A DNA stretch of 21,237 nucleotides from an uncultured Lachnospiraceae bacterium (GCA_934418055.1 CAKRWX010000010.1:1-21237), one strand, 5' to 3'; positions 6,604-14,339 are shown, counted from the stretch's first letter. The notes: generated by a model from the sequence alone, not told the origin. Made by a program: numbers and translations.

Positions 6604-7899
6604 ATGAAAAAGAAGGTGTGGATCATCGGAGGCGGTGCCTCTGGAATGATGGCGGCTATCACGGCGGCAAAAGCGGGAGCGGATGTGACCATTGCGGAAC
6701 ATATGGACCGGGTGGGCAAGAAGATCCTTTCTACAGGAAATGGCAGATGCAATCTGACCAATTTATACCAGGATGCCAGATGCTACCGTTCCAGCCAGCC
6801 GGATTTCCCAGGACAGGTATTAAAACAGTTTCCAGTGGATGAGACCATCGCCTTCTTTGAAGATCTGGGAATTGTGATGAAGGACCGAAATGGATATCTG
6901 TATCCCAATTCTGACCAGGCGGTTTCGGTGCTGGACGTTCTGCGGGATGAGGTGGAGCGAAGAAAGATCCAGGTGCATTTAAATTGCCAGATAAAGGAGA
7001 TCCGAAAGAAAAAAGACGGTTTTCAGATTGTAACTGACCAGGGGGTAAAAGAGGCGGACGCTGTGGTGCTGGCAGCAGGCTCCAAAGCGGCTCCGGTCAC
7101 TGGTTCCGATGGCAGCGGATACCGCCTGGCGGAGAGTCTGGGCCATTCGGTGATCACGCCGCTTCCGGCGCTGGTACAGCTTCGGTGTGCGGAAAAGCAT
7201 TACAAGCAGCTTTCTGGGATTCGGACCGATGGGAAGGTCGAGATCTACAGTGCGGAGAAAAACGGCCCGTGGAAATTGGAGGCAGAAGACCGGGGAGAAG
7301 TGCAGCTGACGGACTATGGCATTTCCGGTATCCCCGTATTCCAGGTGAGCCGTTACGCGGCGGTGGCCTTACATAATAAGAAGAACGTAAAAGCAGTCAT
7401 TGATTTTTTTCCTCAATTAAATATAGAAGAAACGAAAACCATGATGGCAGAACGGAAGAGAAAACTTGGCGGACGCAGTGCCGAAGGATTTCTCACCGGA
7501 ATGCTAAATAAAAAACTGGCTTTGGCGTTATTGAAGCTGGCGGGAATTGCGGCGGCAGAGCCCATGGAAACGGTGGACAAGAAGAGATGGGAACGTCTGA
7601 TCCAGGTGATCAAGCAGTACGAGACCGTGGTAATTGCAACGAATCCATATGAAAATGCCCAGATCTGCTGCGGAGGCGTGGATACCAGACAGATCGATCC
7701 GACAACTATGGAGTCGAAGCTGGTAAAAGGGCTTCATTTTGCAGGAGAGATCGTGGATGTGGACGGTATCTGCGGCGGTTATAACCTGCAGTGGGCCTGG
7801 TCCAGCGGGTACGTGGCGGGAAGAAGCTGCGCGGCGGAAAGCCGCAAAACGGAGGAAAAACACAATCCAGTGGCAGAGAGAAAGAAAGGAAAACGATAA
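6604..7899 (+). CDS. HI0933/BaiN-type NAD(P)/FAD-dependent oxidoreductase
   Basis: A cytosolic flavoprotein of the HI0933/YhiN (BaiN-like) family, 431 aa. The Rossmann dinucleotide motif GGGASG is at residues 9-14, followed by the basic/Glu strand end at about 31-32. The signature GKKILSTGNGRCNLTN runs over residues 38-53. A C-terminal FAD-binding element, HFAGEIVDVDGICGGYNLQWAWSSG-like, lies at about 378-402. Substrates of most members are unknown; BaiN has been linked to bile-acid reduction in gut clostridia, but that must not be assumed here. The ATG at 6604 was chosen because AGAGG (6592-6596) lies seven bases upstream and the GGGASG motif then sits in the usual place; an in-frame ATG at 6535 lies upstream of the promoter. 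The C-terminus ends in a basic, lysine-rich tail. Confidence 0.9.
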   Translation: MKKKVWIIGGGASGMMAAITAAKAGADVTIAEHMDRVGKKILSTGNGRCNLTNLYQDARCYRSSQPDFPGQVLKQFPVDETIAFFEDLGIVMKDRNGYLYPNSDQAVSVLDVLRDEVERRKIQVHLNCQIKEIRKKKDGFQIVTDQGVKEADAVVLAAGSKAAPVTGSDGSGYRLAESLGHSVITPLPALVQLRCAEKHYKQLSGIRTDGKVEIYSAEKNGPWKLEAEDRGEVQLTDYGISGIPVFQVSRYAAVALHNKKNVKAVIDFFPQLNIEETKTMMAERKRKLGGRSAEGFLTGMLNKKLALALLKLAGIAAAEPMETVDKKRWERLIQVIKQYETVVIATNPYENAQICCGGVDTRQIDPTTMESKLVKGLHFAGEIVDVDGICGGYNLQWAWSSGYVAGRSCAAESRKTEEKHNPVAERKKGKR

Positions 7900-7905
7900 C
7901 CAGAT

Positions 7906-9513
7906 ATGATCCGGATTACCCAGTTAAAGCTCCCAATTGAGCATAAAAAACAGGAATTATATGAAAAAGCGGCGAAACTTCTGCGGATCGCCCCATCGGA
8001 GATCAAACAGTTAAAGATCGTCAAGCAGTCGGTGGACGCCAGAAAAAAAGAGCAGATCTTATTTATCTATACGGTAGATGTGGAAGTGGCAAAGGAATCG
8101 CAGATCCTGAAGAAAGTGAAAAATAATCAGGTTTCCCAGGTGAAGGAGACTCCGTACCAGTTCCCGACTGACGGCGAAGAGCCCTTAAAACACCCGCCAG
8201 TGATCATCGGCAGCGGCCCGGCTGGCTTGTTCTGCGGTCTGATGCTGGCTCAGGCCGGTTACCATCCGATTCTTCTGGAGCGTGGACAGAATGTGGAACA
8301 GCGGCAGAAAGATGTGGAACTGTTCTGGAATACCGGCGTTTTAAATACCAGATCCAATGTCCAGTTTGGTGAAGGCGGCGCGGGTACATTTTCCGATGGA
8401 AAATTAAACACGTTAGTGAAAGACCCGTTAAAGCGGAACCAGAAGGTACTGGAGATCCTGGTGGAGCACGGAGCTGATCCGGAGATCCTTTATGTCAATA
8501 AACCGCATATTGGAACGGATGTGTTGAGCAAGGTAGTGAAAAATATCCGGGAACACATCATCGACCTTGGGGGCCAGGTATTCTTTGAGAGCCAGGTAAC
8601 GGATATGAAGATCAAAGACGGACGGATCACTGCATTGGAGATCAATGGAGACCAACCGGAGAAACGGAAAATTTTAGAAGCAGAAGCGGTGGTTCTCGCC
8701 GTGGGACACAGCGCCAGAGACACCTTTGCCATGCTGTTAAAGCGGGGCGTGCCCATGGAGAAGAAGGCATTTGCCGTGGGTCTGCGGATCCAACATCCAC
8801 AGGCCATGATCAACCAGTCTCAGTATGGCATGGCCCATTCGGATATTTTAGGCCCGGCTTCCTATAAAGTGACCCATCAGACCAGTCTCCAGAGAGGTGT
8901 GTATTCTTTCTGTATGTGTCCGGGCGGTTTTGTGGTCAATGCTTCCTCAGAGGAGAAGCGGCTGGCAGTCAACGGTATGAGCAATCATGACCGCGGAAGC
9001 AAGAACGCTAACAGTGCCCTGATCGTGACGGTGACTCCTGCGGACTTCGAGGGAGATTCTCCGTTGGCAGGCGTGGAGTATCAGAGAAAATTAGAGGGTC
9101 TGGCTTACGAGTATGGCCAGGGCAAGATCCCGGTGCAGCTTTACGGTGATTTTAAGGCGGGACTGGAGACGAAGCAGCTTGGTGATGTGGACGCGGAGTT
9201 TAAGGGGGCGTATCAGTTTGCCAACTTAAAAGAGATGCTTCCTAAGTATCTGTCCCAGTCCATCATCGAGGGCGTGGAACATTTTGAAGGCATGATCCAC
9301 GGATTTTCCCGCTATGACAGCATCCTGGCTGGTGTGGAAAGCCGGACGTCCTCTCCAGTGCGGATCCACCGTGACGAGCGGTTTGAAAGCCAGATCGGCG
9401 GATTATATCCTTGTGGAGAGGGAGCAGGTTATGCGGGAGGTATTACATCTGCGGCTATGGACGGTTTGAAAGTGGCAGAAGCCATCGGACGGAGATATAA
9501 TTTCCGTGGGTAA
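7906..9513 (+). CDS. COG2509-type FAD-dependent dehydrogenase
   Basis: A 535-aa predicted FAD-dependent oxidoreductase of the uncharacterised COG2509 family. An N-terminal, highly charged alpha/beta region (about 1-90) precedes the flavin domain. The FAD-binding motif GSGPAG is at residues 102-107, with E125 ending the second strand (ILLERG). The conserved glycine-rich stretch NVQFGEGGAGTFSDGKL (151-167) follows. The closing GLYPCGEGAGYAGGITSAAMDG-type segment near the C-terminus is the typical second flavin contact. The substrate is unknown. The ATG at 7906 lies six bases after the previous stop. The best ribosome binding site, AAAGGA, is about 15 bases upstream, so translation may depend on coupling to the preceding flavoprotein. 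Spacing indicates the same transcript. Confidence 0.85.
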   Translation: MIRITQLKLPIEHKKQELYEKAAKLLRIAPSEIKQLKIVKQSVDARKKEQILFIYTVDVEVAKESQILKKVKNNQVSQVKETPYQFPTDGEEPLKHPPVIIGSGPAGLFCGLMLAQAGYHPILLERGQNVEQRQKDVELFWNTGVLNTRSNVQFGEGGAGTFSDGKLNTLVKDPLKRNQKVLEILVEHGADPEILYVNKPHIGTDVLSKVVKNIREHIIDLGGQVFFESQVTDMKIKDGRITALEINGDQPEKRKILEAEAVVLAVGHSARDTFAMLLKRGVPMEKKAFAVGLRIQHPQAMINQSQYGMAHSDILGPASYKVTHQTSLQRGVYSFCMCPGGFVVNASSEEKRLAVNGMSNHDRGSKNANSALIVTVTPADFEGDSPLAGVEYQRKLEGLAYEYGQGKIPVQLYGDFKAGLETKQLGDVDAEFKGAYQFANLKEMLPKYLSQSIIEGVEHFEGMIHGFSRYDSILAGVESRTSSPVRIHRDERFESQIGGLYPCGEGAGYAGGITSAAMDGLKVAEAIGRRYNFRG

Positions 9514-9529
9514 TGCTGATGTTTCCGGT

Positions 9530-9558
9530 TTGACGGATAGATAAAAATATTGTATGAT
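9530..9558 (+). promoter_or_regulatory. Strong sigma-A-like promoter of proB
   Basis: TTGACG (9530-9535) and TATGAT (9553-9558) are 17 bases apart, ten of twelve matches to consensus, and the spacer ends in TG. Transcription should begin near 9565, giving a leader of about 100 bases before the proB ATG. It is the best promoter in the window. Confidence 0.75.
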
Positions 9559-9604
9559 AGTAACCATTCGACAAGGTTATCTATTTTTGAAAAACTTGAT
9601 CGAA
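9557..9604 (+). promoter_or_regulatory. Overlapping hairpins at the proB transcript start
   Basis: Two alternative stems are visible. Stem A pairs ATAGTAACC (9557-9565) with GGTTA-T-CTAT (9575-9584), nine pairs with one bulged T, and runs into TTTTT (9584-9588), like a weak terminator. Stem B pairs TTCGACAAG (9567-9575) with CTTG-A-TCGAA (9595-9604), nine pairs with one bulged A. TTTT/AAAA (9584-9587/9591-9594) can pair inside its loop. If transcription starts near 9565, stem A can form only on RNA arriving from the upstream flavoprotein gene, while stem B can form on proB RNA. No T-box motif was found. The regulatory meaning is inferred. Confidence 0.45.
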
Positions 9605-9628
9605 AGGGAAAAAGAATATAGGATATCA

Positions 9629-9656
9629 GGCAAAATCCAGTTGCCGTATATAGGAG
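9629..9656 (+). promoter_or_regulatory. Hairpin next to the proB ribosome binding site
   Basis: GGCAA (9629-9633) and TTGCC (9641-9645) pair around a seven-base loop, six bases before the ribosome binding site AGGAG (9652-9656). The latter is nine bases from the ATG at 9666. The stem is short and does not itself cover the ribosome binding site. Confidence 0.35.
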
Positions 9657-9665
9657 TGGATAAAG

Positions 9666-10535
9666 ATGCTGGAGAGAGAAAAACTGCAGGATAAAAAACG
9701 AATTGTGATCAAAATTGGTTCATCCTCGCTGACCCATGCGGTCTCCGGTGATTTAAACCTTCAGAAAATAGAAAAATTAGTGCGGATCATCAGTGATTTG
9801 AAAGGCCAGGGCAAGGAAGTGGTGCTGGTATCTTCTGGTGCCATTGCCACAGGAAGACAGGCCCTGCACCATCCGGGAAAGCCGGAGAGCCTTGCCCAGA
9901 AGCAGGCATTTGCGGCGGTCGGACAGGCCAGACTGATGATGGTGTACCAGCGGTTATTTGCGGAGTACAACCAGGTGGCAGCCCAGGTTCTGATGACCAA
10001 GGACACCATGACCAACGATGCCTCCCGCTGCAACGCCAGAAACACCTTTGACGAACTGTTGAAATTGGGCGCAGTTCCGGTGGTGAATGAGAACGATACG
10101 GTCTCCACCTCCGAGATCCCTTACGTGGACAATTTCGGAGATAACGACCGGCTTTCTGCCATTGTATCGGCGTTAATTGGCGCGGATCTTTTGATCCTGC
10201 TTTCGGATATTGACGGGTTATTTACCGATGATCCGAGAAAGAATCCAGAAGCGAAGATGATTCCATTTGTTCCGGAGATCACGAAAGAACTTCTTTCCAT
10301 GGGAAAGGAGACCTCTGGAAGCGGTGTGGGAACCGGCGGTATGGCGGCAAAGCTGGCGGCGGCCCAGATCGCCACGGACAGCGGTTCCGATATGGTGATC
10401 GCCAATGCAGATCAGGTGGACGTAATCTACCAGATCACTGCTGGCGAGGACGTGGGTACTCTGTTTTTAGCCCACAAAAATAAAGATTTTGACCTGATTC
10501 ATTATCTGAATCATGATTATGAGAAGAAAGAGTAA
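9666..10535 (+). CDS. proB: Glutamate 5-kinase (short form, no PUA domain)
   Basis: Phosphorylates L-glutamate to gamma-glutamyl phosphate, the first step of proline synthesis in the cytosol. It is an amino-acid-kinase fold of 289 aa. Motifs are KIGSS (16-20), the substrate loop VVNENDTV (139-146), FGDND (157-161), SDIDGLF (180-186) and the ATP-site GTGGMAAK (222-229). Enzymes such as E. coli and B. subtilis ProB are about 370 aa with a C-terminal PUA domain; here the protein ends about 25 residues after the kinase core, so PUA is absent. The ATG at 9666 has AGGAG nine bases upstream. The gene leads an operon with DUF896, proA and an acetyltransferase. Proline feedback probably acts on the kinase domain, as known for the family. 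Confidence 0.95.
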   Translation: MLEREKLQDKKRIVIKIGSSSLTHAVSGDLNLQKIEKLVRIISDLKGQGKEVVLVSSGAIATGRQALHHPGKPESLAQKQAFAAVGQARLMMVYQRLFAEYNQVAAQVLMTKDTMTNDASRCNARNTFDELLKLGAVPVVNENDTVSTSEIPYVDNFGDNDRLSAIVSALIGADLLILLSDIDGLFTDDPRKNPEAKMIPFVPEITKELLSMGKETSGSGVGTGGMAAKLAAAQIATDSGSDMVIANADQVDVIYQITAGEDVGTLFLAHKNKDFDLIHYLNHDYEKKE

Positions 10536-10635
10536 CTGTTCAACAAGTTACGAAGTTTTCATGCAGGAAGTAAAAATACTGTTTAGAGAATGCAGAACAG
10601 CTACAAAAGAAGAAGCATTTAAAGGAGGTGTAACT

Positions 10636-10860
10636 ATGGTAACACAGGAAATGATCGACCGGATTAATACCCTTTATCATAAATCCCAGGCAACGGGACT
10701 GACAGAAGAAGAGAAGGCGGAGCAGGCAGATCTTCGGAAGAAGTATATTGAAGCGATCCGCACCAGTATGCGTTCCAACTTAAATAACATTTCCATCAAG
10801 GAAAAAGACGGAACCATCACAGATCTTGGCAAGAAATATGGCGGCGTGAAGAGCGAATAA
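10636..10860 (+). CDS. DUF896 (YnzC/UPF0291) small protein
   Basis: A 74-aa cytosolic protein of the DUF896/YnzC family. The sequence is two predicted helices ([17 protein letters not shown], then [19 protein letters not shown]) followed by a basic tail with SNLNNISI, and matches the helical-hairpin family. The function is unknown. The ATG at 10636 is decided by a very strong AAAGGAGGTG (10621-10630) five bases upstream. The same frame is open back to an ATG at 10513, overlapping the end of proB, but that extension has no family match or ribosome binding site. It sits between proB and proA, with 100 bases before it and 25 after. A weak promoter-like pair, TTACGA and TAAAAA with a 17-base spacer, lies in the gap before it (about 10549-10577). 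Confidence 0.85.
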   Translation: MVTQEMIDRINTLYHKSQATGLTEEEKAEQADLRKKYIEAIRTSMRSNLNNISIKEKDGTITDLGKKYGGVKSE

Positions 10861-10885
10861 GCTTATTGGAAAAGGAGGAGTTCCT

Positions 10886-12130
10886 ATGATGCTGGAAGAA
10901 ATCGGAAGCCGGGCAAAAGAAGTATCCAGAGTGTTAAATAATCTGGGATCAACGCCGAAAAATGAGGGCCTGAAAGCAGTGGCCCAGGCTTTACTGGATG
11001 GAAAAGAGGAGATTCTGGAGGCCAATCAGAAGGATGTGCAGGCAGCGGTTGCAAAAGGCATGAATCCGGGACTGGTGGACCGCCTTTCTTTGAATGACGC
11101 CAGAATCCAGGCCATGGCAGAGGGACTCTTACAGGTAGCCTCCTTAGATGACCCGGTTGGCGAGGTGATCTCCATGAAGCCAAGACCAAACGGCCTGCTG
11201 ATCGGACAGAAACGGGTGCCCTTAGGCGTGATCGGCATGATCTATGAGGCGCGTCCCAATGTGACGGCTGATGCCTTTGGCCTGTGCTTTAAGTCCGGCA
11301 ATGCCGTGATCTTAAAAGGCGGAAGCGATGCCCTGGAATCCAACAAGGCCATTGTGGCACAGATCCGAAAGGGCCTTATAAGCGCCGAACTTCCAGAGGA
11401 TGCGGTACAGCTGATTGAAAGTACCGACCGGGAAGTGACCAGACAGTTTATGCGGATGAATCAGTATCTGGACGTGCTGATTCCAAGAGGCAGCGCCGGA
11501 CTGATTCGCTCCGTGGTGGAGAACAGTACGGTTCCGGTGATCGAGACGGGAACCGGCAACTGTCATATTTTCGTGGATGAGTCCGCAGATCTGGATATGG
11601 CGCTGAATATCATTTTCAATGCCAAGACCCAGAGGATCGGCGTCTGCAATGCCTGTGAGTCCCTGGTGGTTCACCGGGCGGTTGCAGAAAAGTTTCTGCC
11701 GTTATTAAAGGCCAGACTGGATGAGAAGCAGGTGGAGATCCGGGCGGACAAAGAAGCCTGTGCCATGGTGGAGGGTTTTGTCCCGGCCACAGAAGAGGAT
11801 TGGGGCAGAGAATATCTGGATTATATCCTTTCCCTGAAACTGGTGGATTCCATCGACGAGGCCATTGCCCATATCAACCGCTATAATACCAAGCATTCCG
11901 AGGCGATCATTACCTCCGATTACGCCAATGCCCAGCGTTTCTTAAATGAGATCGATGCGGCTGCGGTGTATGTGAACGCCTCCACCCGATTTACTGACGG
12001 CTTTGAGTTCGGTTTCGGTGCGGAGATCGGCATCAGCACCCAGAAGCTTCACGCCAGAGGCCCCATGGGATTGAAAGAATTGACAACGACCAAATACATC
12101 ATTTATGGAAATGGACAGGTGCGCCCATAG
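10886..12130 (+). CDS. proA: Glutamate-5-semialdehyde dehydrogenase (gamma-glutamyl phosphate reductase)
   Basis: NADPH-dependent reduction of gamma-glutamyl phosphate to glutamate 5-semialdehyde, the second step of proline synthesis. At 414 aa it has the usual ALDH-superfamily length for ProA. Recognisable blocks are [20 protein letters not shown] (111-130), [11 protein letters not shown] (143-153), [12 protein letters not shown] (220-231) and the catalytic cysteine block QRIGVCNA with C254 as the predicted nucleophile. The C-terminal segment contains [24 protein letters not shown] residues that close the active site. The ATG at 10886 has AAAGGAGGA (10871-10879) upstream; the next codon is also ATG. 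proC, the last enzyme of the pathway, is not in this window. Confidence 0.97.
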   Translation: MMLEEIGSRAKEVSRVLNNLGSTPKNEGLKAVAQALLDGKEEILEANQKDVQAAVAKGMNPGLVDRLSLNDARIQAMAEGLLQVASLDDPVGEVISMKPRPNGLLIGQKRVPLGVIGMIYEARPNVTADAFGLCFKSGNAVILKGGSDALESNKAIVAQIRKGLISAELPEDAVQLIESTDREVTRQFMRMNQYLDVLIPRGSAGLIRSVVENSTVPVIETGTGNCHIFVDESADLDMALNIIFNAKTQRIGVCNACESLVVHRAVAEKFLPLLKARLDEKQVEIRADKEACAMVEGFVPATEEDWGREYLDYILSLKLVDSIDEAIAHINRYNTKHSEAIITSDYANAQRFLNEIDAAAVYVNASTRFTDGFEFGFGAEIGISTQKLHARGPMGLKELTTTKYIIYGNGQVRP

Positions 12131-12143
12131 AAGGGAGAACAGC

Positions 12144-12716
12144 ATGGAAAAAGAACTGACCATCCGAACTGCCACAGAGAAAGACGCGGCAGCACTTTTG
12201 GACATTTACAGACTGTATGTGGAGAAAACGGCCATTACCTTTGAATATGAAGTACCGACATTGGAGGAGTTCCGTCAGCGGATCCACCAGACACTGGAAA
12301 AGTATCCGTATCTGGTGGCGGAGGCAGATGGGGAGATCGTGGGATATGCGTATCTGAGCGCGTTTCACCCAAGAGCTGCTTACCAGTGGTGTGCGGAGAC
12401 CTCCATTTACGTCAATACAGATAAGAAGAAAATGGGAATTGGCGGCAGACTCTACGATGCTTTGGAGCAGATCGCGAAAGAGCAGGGTATTTTGAATCTG
12501 AATGCCTGCATTGCGGTTCCGGAGCAGGATGACGAGTACCTGACTTCCAACAGCGAGTCCTTCCATGAGCATCTGGGATACCAGTTGGTGGGGAAATTCC
12601 ACAACTGCGGATATAAGTTCGGCAGATGGTATCACATGATCTGGATGGAGAAGATGATCGGGGACCACGGGGGAAAACCGGAGGAGATCATTCCATTTCC
12701 AGAGTTAAAGAAATAA
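12144..12716 (+). CDS. PAT/MnaT-family GNAT N-acetyltransferase
   Basis: A 190-aa acetyl-CoA-dependent N-acetyltransferase of the phosphinothricin/methionine-sulfoximine acetyltransferase branch (COG1247). The N-terminal IRTATEKDAAALLDIY (7-22) and the central ETSIYVNTDKKKMGIGGRLYDAL (85-107) with the acetyl-CoA loop K95-x-x-G-x-G are present. The family ending SFHEHLGYQLVGKFHNCGYKFGRWYHMIWMEK (139-170) is also complete. The frame begins at 12105 inside proA, but the start is the ATG at 12144, with AAGGGAG (12131-12137) six bases upstream. It follows proA by 13 bases, so it is co-transcribed with proline genes. Relatives acetylate glutamate-like toxic analogues; the true substrate here is unknown. 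A repair or detoxification role in glutamate/proline metabolism is a guess. Confidence 0.85.
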   Translation: MEKELTIRTATEKDAAALLDIYRLYVEKTAITFEYEVPTLEEFRQRIHQTLEKYPYLVAEADGEIVGYAYLSAFHPRAAYQWCAETSIYVNTDKKKMGIGGRLYDALEQIAKEQGILNLNACIAVPEQDDEYLTSNSESFHEHLGYQLVGKFHNCGYKFGRWYHMIWMEKMIGDHGGKPEEIIPFPELKK

Positions 12717-12739
12717 AAAATGAAGGAACGGTTCAGCGG

Positions 12740-12820
12740 GTCTGCGCACTTGTTGCGTTGACTGTAAGAAAATAATAGTTATGAAACAAAAATAGTTCCA
12801 TGAAACTGCCCAGATGGCAG
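12740..12820 (+). promoter_or_regulatory. Candidate promoter and leader hairpin before miaB
   Basis: TTGACT (12758-12763) and TATGAA (12780-12785), spaced by 16 bases, form a moderate sigma-A-like promoter for the miaB-mutS cluster. A small hairpin CGCA/TGCG (12745-12748/12754-12757) overlaps its -35. Downstream there is an imperfect direct repeat, TAGTT-ATGAAAC (12776-12787) and TAGTTCC-ATGAAAC (12793-12806), then a perfect hairpin CTGCC/GGCAG (12806-12810/12816-12820). No T-tract follows, so no terminator is called between the acetyltransferase and miaB. Confidence 0.4.
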
Positions 12821-12864
12821 GAAAACAGGAAATTGTTACAAATAAAGATAGAAAAGGATAAGAC

Positions 12865-14286
12865 ATGAGTAATTTAACCGTACAGGCGCCATTAGAGGAG
12901 CCGGCAAGACAGGAATATTTTATGGAGATGGCCAAGAAACAGGTGGCACAGTTAAGCGAGGAGTTAGGACGCCCGCTGACCTGCTGTATCAACACCTTTG
13001 GCTGTCAGATGAATGCCAGGGATTCTGAGAAACTTCTGGGCATTTTAGAGAAGATCGGATACCAGGAGACCACAGACGAACACGCGGATTTTGTGCTTTA
13101 CAACACCTGTACGGTTCGTGAAAATGCAAACTTAAGGGTATATGGCCGTCTGGGCTATTTAAATACCATGAAAAAGAAAAATCCACACATGATGATCGCT
13201 CTCTGCGGCTGCATGATGCAGGAGCCGGAAGTGGTGGAGAAGATCAAGAAGAGCTACCGCTTCGTGGATATTATTTTCGGAACCCACAACATCTTCAAGC
13301 TGGCAGAGTTACTGTGCATGCGGTTTGAGGAGAAAAAAATGGTGGTGGACATTTGGAAAGATACGGACCGTATCGTGGAAGATCTGCCGACTGAGCGGAA
13401 ATACAGCTTTAAATCCGGCGTCAACATCATGTTTGGCTGCAACAACTTCTGCAGCTACTGCATCGTTCCTTATGTAAGAGGACGGGAGCGCAGCAGAAAG
13501 CCGGAGGACATTATCGCAGAGATCAAGCGCCTGGTGGCTGACGGCGTGGTGGAAGTCATGCTGCTTGGCCAGAATGTCAACTCCTATGGTAAGAATCTGG
13601 AGCATCCGGTGACATTTGCGCAGCTTCTGAGACAGGTCAATGAGATTCCGGGACTGGAGCGGATCCGTTTCATGACCTCCCATCCGAAGGATTTGTCCGA
13701 TGACCTGATCGAGGCCATGAGAGACTGTGACAAGGTGTGCCGTCATCTCCATCTGCCGCTACAGTCTGGAAGCAGCCAGATTTTAAAAGTGATGAACCGC
13801 CATTACACCAAGGAACAGTACCTGGAGCTGGTGGAGAAGATCCGCAAGGCAGTGCCGGACATTGCCTTGACCACAGATATTATCGTGGGCTTCCCAGGAG
13901 AGACCGAGGAAGACTTCGAGGAGACCATGGACGTGGTGAGAAAGGTACGCTATGATAGCGCATTTACCTTTATCTACTCCAAACGTACCGGAACCCCTGC
14001 GGCGAAGATGGAAAACCAGGTGCCGGAGGACGTGGTGAAAGCCCGTTTTGATCGGTTGTTAGCGGAAGTGCAGAAGATTTCTTCTGAAGTATGCGGAAGA
14101 GATGTCCATACGGTGCAGAAAGTGCTGGTGGAGGAACTGGATGACCATGTAGAGGGATATGTGACCGGCCGTATGAGCAACAACACGGTGGTTCATTTCC
14201 CTGGAAATGCAGATCTGATCGGCAAGATCGTGGATGTTTACTTAGAGGAGTCCAAGGGATTCTACTATATGGGTAAACAGGCTTAA
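12865..14286 (+). CDS. miaB: tRNA-2-methylthio-N6-dimethylallyladenosine synthase MiaB
   Basis: A radical-SAM methylthiotransferase, 473 aa, that converts i6A37 to ms2i6A37 in tRNAs reading UNN codons. The N-terminal UPF0004 domain carries the three auxiliary-cluster cysteines C47 (TFGCQMN), C82 (NTCTVRE) and C116 (CGCM). The radical-SAM cluster is C192-xxx-C196-xx-C199 (GCNNFCSYC), followed by IVPYVRGRERSR. The C-terminal TRAM domain spans about residues 405-470. A roughly 35-residue N-terminal extension before the catalytic part is common in Firmicutes. The ATG at 12865 has AAAGGA (12853-12858) six bases upstream. Its substrate is made by MiaA, encoded two genes further on at 19019. Confidence 0.97.
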   Translation: MSNLTVQAPLEEPARQEYFMEMAKKQVAQLSEELGRPLTCCINTFGCQMNARDSEKLLGILEKIGYQETTDEHADFVLYNTCTVRENANLRVYGRLGYLNTMKKKNPHMMIALCGCMMQEPEVVEKIKKSYRFVDIIFGTHNIFKLAELLCMRFEEKKMVVDIWKDTDRIVEDLPTERKYSFKSGVNIMFGCNNFCSYCIVPYVRGRERSRKPEDIIAEIKRLVADGVVEVMLLGQNVNSYGKNLEHPVTFAQLLRQVNEIPGLERIRFMTSHPKDLSDDLIEAMRDCDKVCRHLHLPLQSGSSQILKVMNRHYTKEQYLELVEKIRKAVPDIALTTDIIVGFPGETEEDFEETMDVVRKVRYDSAFTFIYSKRTGTPAAKMENQVPEDVVKARFDRLLAEVQKISSEVCGRDVHTVQKVLVEELDDHVEGYVTGRMSNNTVVHFPGNADLIGKIVDVYLEESKGFYYMGKQA

Positions 14287-14305
14287 AAGATAAGAAATGA
14301 TATCT

Positions 14306-14339
14306 GGCTGGCCAGCGCAGGAAAATGCGCTGACCGGCC
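14306..14339 (+). other. Large hairpin between miaB and mutS
   Basis: GGCTGGCCAGCGCA (14306-14319) pairs with TGCGCTGACCGGCC (14326-14339) over 14 positions, with one G-U and one C-A mismatch, around a GGAAAA loop. It is GC-rich but not followed by a T-run, so it is not a standard intrinsic terminator. It ends about 47 bases before the mutS GTG start. It may be an mRNA stability or processing element between the two genes, or a partial terminator. Confidence 0.6.

Noticed and set aside
9559..9665. T-box riboswitch before proB
   Set aside because: Expected from bacilli, but the conserved T-box sequence and a terminator/antiterminator of normal size are absent, and the leader of about 100 bases is too short.
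10549..10577. Internal promoter (TTACGA-17-TAAAAA) before the DUF896 gene
   Set aside because: Both hexamers are weak; mentioned under the gene but not called as a feature.
10513..10635. N-terminal extension of the DUF896 protein by 41 codons
   Set aside because: Starts inside proB without a ribosome binding site, while AAAGGAGGTG directly precedes the internal ATG that matches the family start.
12099..12668. 189-codon minus-strand open frame opposite the acetyltransferase
   Set aside because: Antisense to a complete GNAT gene and matching no family I know.
12725..12734. GAACGGTTC as a LexA (SOS) box upstream of miaB-mutS
   Set aside because: The half sites are separated by one base, not the four-base spacing of the Gram-positive LexA operator.
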